Translations under genes and position numbers: made by a program
Notes under the pieces: model-generated
What the model saw: only the letters and a program-made list of their open reading frames with translations
What the model was told of the DNA's origin: nothing
Databases searched by the model: none
In this document: one piece after another, positions 18,901 through 27,900 of the stretch
Layout of the letters: every line of letters starts with the position of its first letter
Position numbering within the stretch: position 1 is the stretch's first letter
Origin: Aurantibacter_A sp965215845
Lineage (GTDB): Bacteria > Bacteroidota > Bacteroidia > Flavobacteriales > Flavobacteriaceae
Assembly (NCBI GenBank): GCA_965215845.1
Contig: CBDCEL010000004.1
Coordinates: 1,736,001 to 1,800,000, forward strand
Direction of reading: 5' to 3'
Length of the DNA: 64,000 nucleotides

Positions 18901-21900
18901 CCGCCATTCACACTATAGAAATAGTCAGGGGTGCCGGTACCGGCCGTTATGGTCACTTCAATGACAGCGGGCTGCTGTGCATTGTTAAGGTCGCAGGCAA
19001 AGGGCGTTACATTGGTAATAGAGGCATTCAAAGCCGTTGGCTCGTCAATGGTGACCTGGTCCGTTGCCACACAGTTTCTGTTCGAGGTCACCGTGATGTC
19101 GTAGGTTCCGGCGGGTAGCCCAGTAAACAGGTTTGTACTCTGCGTAGTGGTTGTCGTACCGTCATTTATCTCAAAGGTATACGGAGGATTATCGTTTACC
19201 CCGGCGGCGCTTGGCTCCATGTTTATGGTTATCGTACCATCTGAAGCCCCAGTACAACTTACGTCCGTCCAATCGGTTACCAAAAGAGTAACTGGCGTTG
19301 GTTCTTCCAAGGTAATCGGCGCATCTGCGGTACAATTTGGAGTGCCCAAAGTAGCGTCTGTGATCCGAACGATGTAATCTCCAAAGGGAACCCCCGTGAA
19401 CTGGTTTCCGGTTGCAGCAATTCCAGTCGCAGAAAAGTCGGATCGAAGTAAATCTGCGGTAGAAGTCCCAGAACCACCCGCTACCGTGAATTCAATTACA
19501 CCATCATTGGTTGCACAAGTAGGTTGCGCAATCACAATAGCGCTTACGGTCAATTCAGGCTCGATAGTAATGTTTTCGGTCTCTCCACATCCGTTCGCAT
19601 CGCGAATTTCAACGGAATGTGCGCCGGCGTTTAATCCGGTGTACACATGGGGGAAACTTGTTATGCCCTCGAAGGCGTTGCCATCTATACTCATGGTGTA
19701 AGGGGCGACACCAAAATTAACGGCATCCAAGGAAACGGTTATTTCAAAACTACCTTCGGCGGCACATTCGTCGTTTATGACCAAAGAGATGTCGGGAACC
19801 GTATCGGTATCAACGGTTACGGCAAGGGGAAGGGCAATGATACATCCATTTGCATCCTGTACGTAAATATCCCAATTCAGGCTCACCGTCGGATCTAATT
19901 CCACGGTATTGTCAAAGGGGAAGGTGGCCGGAACGCCAGCCCCGCTGATGGAGGCACCGTAGGAATATGGTGCCGTACCTCCCGTTGCCTGCACCGTTAC
20001 TACGGCATCAGACATATTACAATTGGCGTTGACATTGCTGACCAATTGCAAGGCCAGGGGATCAGGCGCATCAATAGTGACCTGGTTTGATGTTCCAACA
20101 CATTCGGGGAAAGCCGTTTCCGTAATCTGTACGGAATAAATACCAGCTGGAAGTGTTGATGCCACACTGAACACATAAGGGTCCGCTGTAGCGTTATCCG
20201 AACCGTTGGCACCGGCAACGAACCCACCCATATCGTCAAGTACTTGATAATTAAATGTACCGGTATAACCCGTTATGGTAACCTCGATCACCCCATCCGA
20301 ACTATCACTACAGGTGGCATGCGTAGTAACGGCCGCCGTTACGTCAATTAAGTCATAAGGTACAATAGTATGCTCTACGGTCACCGAACAATTCGTTACG
20401 GTATCCGTTATTTCATATACATAGGTGCCGGGCTGCGTGAGGATGATATTTGCGGGATTGGCCACGCTGTTTCCACTTGGCAGTTCTGTATAGGTATAGG
20501 TTCCAGAACCATTGGAGGCTACGATTTCGATGATTTCCTCACCATTGTTGCAATCGATGGCCTGCAATTGATTGATGACCGCAGTGACCTCTTGCATTAC
20601 CGGAATTGTTACGATTTCACTATCCGTACAACTGTTGGCATCCCGAACCACGACATTGACATCTGGCGAGCCAAAGGGTACTTGATAGGTATTTCCGGGC
20701 TGGAAGTTGGCCCCATTATCAAAGCTGTAGACATAGGGTCCGGTTCCTGAAGGATTCCCCATACCATCATTGTTAATGCTGACCGTTATTGTGCTTGCGG
20801 AATCATCACAACTAAAAGCCGAGGCGGAAGCCGAAATATCCAATTGTGTCGGCTCGTTCACGTCGATAGACCGGGTGTCTTGACATCCTTTGTCGGAGAT
20901 AACGGTCACATTATAAGTTCCTTGTGCGAGACCATTGAACACATTGGAAGGTTGTGTCGTCGTACCTCCATCAAGACTATATAGATAAGGAGTATCGATA
21001 TTTCCTGCGTCAAGATTCACGGTAATAGTGCCATCGTTACCGCCAAAGCAGCTGACATCGGTCTTTTCCAATGTAAAAGTTGGAACAGCCGGTGCAGGCA
21101 AAGTGATATCGACGGTCGTTGTACAAGCGGTTGTGGTATCTTCGACCTCGAACGTATAGGTAACCGAATGGGTCAAACCGTTAAAAACTCCTGTGGCATT
21201 GGTTGGCCCCGCAGGCATGGTTTGTGTATAGGAATAGTTTCCTGAACCGCCGTTGGCCGTTACGGTTACTTCACCTGAATTGGCCGGATTACAGTTCTCA
21301 TCTGCAGTAATATTGGCCAAAACGCTCAAAGGTGGATAAATGGTTATGTTTTCAGTTTCTCCACAACCATTTTGGTCAAGGATGGCAAAAGTATGCGCCC
21401 CGGAGCTTAAGTTCGACACGGTCATTGTGTCTCCAGCGTTCACGAGGCCAGTAGCAGCTTGAGGCGCTCCGCCGTCAATGCTTATGGAGTGGGGAGTAAT
21501 TCCGGCGATATCCAAAGTAATCTCCACGCTAAATCCACCTTCATCGGCAGTACATTGGTCATTTGCGACCACGCTGATTTCTGGCGAAGGATCTGTAGGC
21601 ACGATAACATTGTCGGATTGGATACAATCATTTGCGTCCTTTACATAAACCGTATAAGAGCCCCCTTCGACATTAAAGACGTTTGCTGATCCGCCAACCC
21701 ATGTAGCAGCCGTAGGGGCCGGATCTGTACTCAACGCGATTTGATACTCATAAGGGGCAGTTCCGTATTGGCCGATTGCAGAAACCTGTCCTGCATTTAC
21801 ATTACAATTGTCGTTTTGCTCTAATGTTGCCGTGACATCCAAGAGGTTTGTCGATTCGGTAATTGTAAATTGACCTGAAGCTACCGTACATCCGGCATAA

Positions 21901-24900
21901 GCCCCTCCGACTTCGGTGAACAAGATATAGTAGACGCCATAGGGCAATGGACCGAGGTTGCTGACGCTCACGCCTGTACCCACCGATGGTGGATTAACAG
22001 GAGAGGACCCACTGATTCCGGTCGATATATTTGATTGAAAATTGAAAATTTCGTAAGAAACACTGGTCGCCCCGGCATCGTAATTATCGAACGTGAAATC
22101 GACGCTTCCATCCGCGCTTCCAGTACAGGTAATGTTGTTGACCGCATCTAGAGTCGATGTCAGGTTGGAAGGCGAATCAATGGGAGCGGCAGCAGTTTCG
22201 AAATAATAACAATTGGTAGTAATATCATGCACCACAAAAGTATAGGTGATGCCCGGTGTCAGACCTGTAAACGTATGTGTAGGACCACCTGGCGTATCGG
22301 GAGGATAGTATGTTGAGGCATAAGGCACTCCGAAGCTATCCAAAATTCCAAATTCGTAATTGGTTCCTAGAATAGCAGTGGTCACCGTGACTATGGCTGT
22401 ACCACCGGTGGCACAATTTGCAGTGGCGGTTGAGACATCAATATCCAAATCGTCGGGTGGTGAGGCGATGATATTGGTTGTTCTTACCGAACATCCGTTG
22501 GCATCGATGACATCGACTTCATAAATGCCGAATTCAAGGATGGCAAACGTATGATCCTCACCACCGGAGGTGGTAACATAAGAATCGGAATGCCCATTGT
22601 TTCCTGTTAGATGATAGGTATATTCGGCGGTTCCGCCATTCAAGTTTTCAACGGTAATCGAACCTGGATTTGTGCCTGTTGTGGTATCACATGTAATAGG
22701 CTGCAAATCGATATCATAAGTAATCGCATCGGGCTCATTGATGACAATGACCTCCATATCGGTACAGGATTTGGCATCAGTGACCGTAACTTCGTATGTT
22801 CCTGCCGGCAGACCGGAAGTTTGTGTACCGTAATTGGTTGAAGTTGTCGTATTGACAACTGCTATTGTAAATGGAGCTGTGCCCTGCGCAGTATCCAGAT
22901 TCACTTGGATCGAAGCACCGGCATCCCCATTACAAAGAATAGCAGTAGTTTGAACCAGAGAGGTTATATCCGGATTTGAAATTGGGTCTACAATCATTTG
23001 GGTAATCGCCTGACAGCCTTGATTATCGGTAATTCGGAAATCATAGGTGCCCGCGGCTGCTGCCGTATGGCTGAAACTATTCCCAACAATCGCGGTAGTC
23101 GCGGACCAAGACGCACCACCGTCAGTGCTGACTTCATAAGATGCATATGGAATATAGCCATCGCTGATGGTTACATCAATAATGGCGTCTGGTGATACGG
23201 TGCAGTCCAGTGCCTTTGTCAAGACGGCCGAAGCGGTGAGTTGTGGTTCAATAGTCTGGGTTAGCGTATTTGAGACGCACCCGAAGGCATCTGTGACCTG
23301 TATGTCATAAGTTCCGGGAATCAAGTTTGGAACCGTAAACGGATTTCCTGCCGCCAATATCAATCCTCCGCCATTAATGCTATAGGAATATGGGGCCACA
23401 CCATCGGTTACATTGATTACCAATGAGGCCTGATTTGTACTGTCGTAGCAGAAATCGGAAGTAGCGTCCAACGCGATGGTTGGCGTTTGCGCCGGGTCTA
23501 TAGTAATAGGTTTGTCAACAACACAACCGCCGGAATCCCTTACATAAATATTGTATGTCCCACTGGGAACGTCCACAAAAATGTTGCTTGCCTGGTAAGG
23601 ATAAACAATGGCTGGCCCGACCGTATTTTCCAACTGATATTCATAGCCCCCCCAACCATTGGTTGCGGTGACCGTAATGGTCGAATTTTCGACACAGGTT
23701 ACCGGAGTGTCGGTAAATGTGAAATCCAAAGCTGCCGGCGGATCGCTTATCGTCATCGAGGTTGTCGCCGTACAATTTGTGGTATCGTCGGTTATGGTAA
23801 CCGTATAGGTGTCGGCAAGCAATGCAGGAACGGCTATCGGGGTTGTTATGCTGATGTTGTTTTGTGATTGTACTACCGTTGCACTGCCATCTTCAACGGT
23901 ATAGCTATAGGTGGTTGCAAAATCGCTTACCGTAAAGGAAAATTCTCCATCGGCAAGACCAAAACAGCTCACGTTATTGGTCAATTGTGAGATCGCAGAG
24001 ACTCTAGGGATATCGGTAACGGTATAGTTTTCCTGAATGACACAACCTTTGTCGTCGGTTACCTGAAATGTGTATGTTCCGGGAGCCAATCCTGAAAACA
24101 CATTGTTGGTCCCGTTGTTGACAATACTTGGTGCAGGGGCGGTGATTTCAAATACGAATGGTGCCGTTCCATCGGTCACGGTCACGGTCACGTCGGCGAC
24201 GACGGCCGGACAAGTTGGAGCGGTCTGTGCGAAAGACAGGTCTGTTGGCGGGTCCACTGGATCGATAACAATGGCTGGAGTCTGTTCTGTACAGCCATTG
24301 GCATCCCTGACCGTGATGGTGTAAGTGCCGGCCGTTATCCCTGTATTAAAGGTATCGGATGCCTGAAAGTTCACACCGTCAATACTAAAGTCATACCCAG
24401 GGGTTCCACCCGAATAATTGATTGCCTGAAGCACGGCCGAAGTATTGTCACAACGATAATCGGTCAATATGTCAATGGTTCCGGGGAGTAGTGCCGCCGG
24501 TGCGGTCAAGGTTACATCATCGTTGAACACACAACCTTTTGAATCGGTTACTGTATAGGCATAGGTTCCAGCGGCCAAACCGGGATAAATGGTCTGGGCC
24601 GAAGGGGCACTTCCATCGAACACGATTTGATACGGGGGGACTCCTCCCGAAATTTGCAATTCGGCAATACCGTCCGTACTGGTGGCACATAAGGGATTTG
24701 TAATGACCTCAACAACAGTTGGCGGATCATTGGCTGTCACAATGACCTGATTGGTCGTAACCGTACAACTTTCGCTATCCGTGATGATAAATTCATACGT
24801 TCCTGCGGTGTTTGTAAAGTATGAAAAGGGAATGCTTGGCACAACTGTGCTGGCCTGAACGGACCCACCATCCCTAAGAACTTCATAGGTAAACGCTGGA

Positions 24901-27900
24901 TTACCGCCTGTAATATCAATACTTATCTCCGCATCTGGTGTAGCGCTACAATCAAGGTCTTTTACCAAGTTTGCCGAAGCGGTCAAGGTAGGAAAGACAT
25001 CGATGCTGGCTGTGCCGGTACAATTCTTGCTATCGACAACCTCCACCGTATAACTTCCCGGCCCTAATCCGGTAAAGTCGGTGTTCGATTGATAGGCACC
25101 GCCGTTCAAGCGGTATTGAAAAGGGGCTTCCCCGCCCGATGTAACGTTGGCTGTCAATGTTAGTCCGGTCGCACTATCATAACACAGGCTGTTGGCGGTT
25201 ACCTGAAGAACCGGAGCCACTGCCGGTGTGAGGGCAAAAGTCTGCGTCACTTCACAACCGCCAGCATCCCTTACGGTTACTATGTAATTTCCTGAAGTAT
25301 CGGTAAGCCCGGTAAATGAATTTGTGGGCTGTGGGCCGACGGTTCCACCCGATGGGTCTTCGAGTTCATATTCGTATCCTCCCCAACCATCAGCGGCGGT
25401 AATGACCACAGACCCAGGGTTGGTTCCTGTGGCCGAACAAGTAATATCGGTGACGTCCAAATTCGAAATGATCAATGCGGCTGGCGGTGCGACAACGGTT
25501 ACATCGGCGGTGGCCGTACAATTCGTGTCGGAATCCGTGACAGTAATGTTATAAGTTCCTGCCGCCAATCCAGTCAACGGAAGGGCATTGACGGTCTCGG
25601 CAGTTCCTGAAAAGGTTGCTGGCCCCGTCACATTATAGTCGTACGATGTGGCAAAATCTCCCACATTAAAAGTTATTGCGCCATCGGAAAGCCCAAAACA
25701 ACTTATATTGTTGTCTAATTGGCCGCTAACCGTTATTGGGGCAATAGGTGAAATGGTGTAGCTTTCCTGGATCACACAGCCCTTGTCATCAGTGACCTGA
25801 AACGTGTAAGTATTAGGGGCAAGGCCTACAAACGTGGCGTTATTGCCATTATTTAGGGCATCTACCGCAGGGGCAATGATTTCATAAGTAAAAGGCGCGT
25901 TGCCATCGACCACTGTCACCGTTACGTCCGATGTTAAGGCGGGACATAAAGGTTGGGTAGCGACAAATGTCAAATCACTGGGTTCATTTCTCGGGTCGAT
26001 GGTTATGGGGTTGGTCGCCAAAGTACAACCGGAGGCATCCCTTACAGTGACGGTGTACGTACCGTCTGTAAGACCTGTAAATCTTTCCGCTCCGGCACCC
26101 GAGACGAAATTAGTGCCATCAATGCTATATTCATAAGGAGCAGTTCCCCCCGTGACGTTTTGTGCTTCAATTATTCCATCTTGGGTGCACGTATAATCTT
26201 GGATGAGAACGGCATTTGCGGTCAATGCATTTGCCGGGGTCGAAACGGTGTGGTACTCAAAATAATCACATGAAGCACTACCCTTTCGCTGGTTGATTAC
26301 TATGGCATAATCTCCGGCGGGCAGACCTGGAAAATATCCTGAAGTATTCGTAGCCAAGGCATTGGTATAATCATAATTGTTTTCATCGAAAGTGGCGGCA
26401 TCAAAGAGATAAAAGGTAAGTTGGTACCCATTGCTATCGATTAGATTGAATTGAATTGCACCTGATGAATCACCAAAACACAACACGTCGATTACCGAAG
26501 TGGGATCGAAATCCGCTGCGGGCCTAAATTCAATGGTCACGGTGTTCGAGATGGCATGGCAGTTGTTACGGTCAACCACTACAAATGTATAATCGCCGGG
26601 ATCAAGAATGTCGAATATCACACTGGTCTGGTATTCGGAAGCCGGAATGTCGGAGACATCGGGATAGGAAATAACGGTGGTTCCACCTTCATCTACGAAT
26701 GACCAGATGGCATACGTATGTGGTGTCTGCCCTCCGTTGGAGTCCATTTGAATGTTTCCTTCACGACAGGTAATATGTTGCGAAACACGGGCTTCAAGAT
26801 CAAGATCATTGGTGTCTACAATCGTTACCTGTTCAGTGTATTCACAGCCATCATCGGTTCGAGCGATGGCAATATAGTTTCCGGGATTTAGATTGTCGAA
26901 CGTAAAGTTATTATCAGGTTGGGCAGTCTCGTTGTCAATCAATGTTCCTAGGCCTCCGTTTGAACCGTCATCCAAGCGAATTTCATATTCATAATTTGGG
27001 TCGGCATTATTGACCTGTATGTTAATAGACCCAAAACCGGTACAACTGGCGTCCGTGACGTTTACGGCATAGGTTACATCGCGATCAAGAATGCCTATTT
27101 CCGGTGTGCTGAATACGCAGGCACCGACTATTGGGTTGCCCGAACTATCCAGTTGTGTAACCTCTACGACATAACCCCCATTTTGACCGGGCGTAAAATC
27201 AAAACTTGGGCCATTGTTGGCGCTGAAAGGAATAATCACGGCATTGGTGTTGGCATCCACCAACTGATAGCCATAACCATTACCAAGATTCGTTATGGTG
27301 ATATTTCCATTGGTGGTACAAACAATATCCTTTTTAGTATACTGGATATCCAGATTATTTCGGAAAACATTGAAATAGAATCGACTTGTACAACCGTTTT
27401 GATAAGTTACTGCCAAACGGTATTGCCCTTCGGTATCAACGGTAAAGTTGTTCCCGCTTCCAACAGAGTTCCAGGTACAGGTCAGATTTTTGTTGGCACA
27501 GTCATCCCCGGCCGGCGCACAGCTTGATTCATCAAGACGTTCCCACGACAAACTTTGGGCGTCCAAGATGTTGATTTGTAGTAATTTGGAATCGTTCGAT
27601 CCACATAAGAACAATTCAGGCAATTGATCGCCATCAATAGAACAGGTCACAATTTCACCTGGAATATCGTTAGTGAGGTCTGCATCTGAATTGACCGAAT
27701 TAAAATATTCAATTATCGGATTGGGAATGGTGCCTGAACCGTATGGTTCGACCACGATTATTTCTTTAAAACCTTTACAGGGGTCTGCAACAATTTTGTC
27801 CACAATGTAGGTGCCGACCGAAGTAACGGTCATCGTGCTGGGGTCGTTGTCGGGATCGCCATCCGTGATTACGGTATCGGTCGGATCTAGTTGGTTGTTC

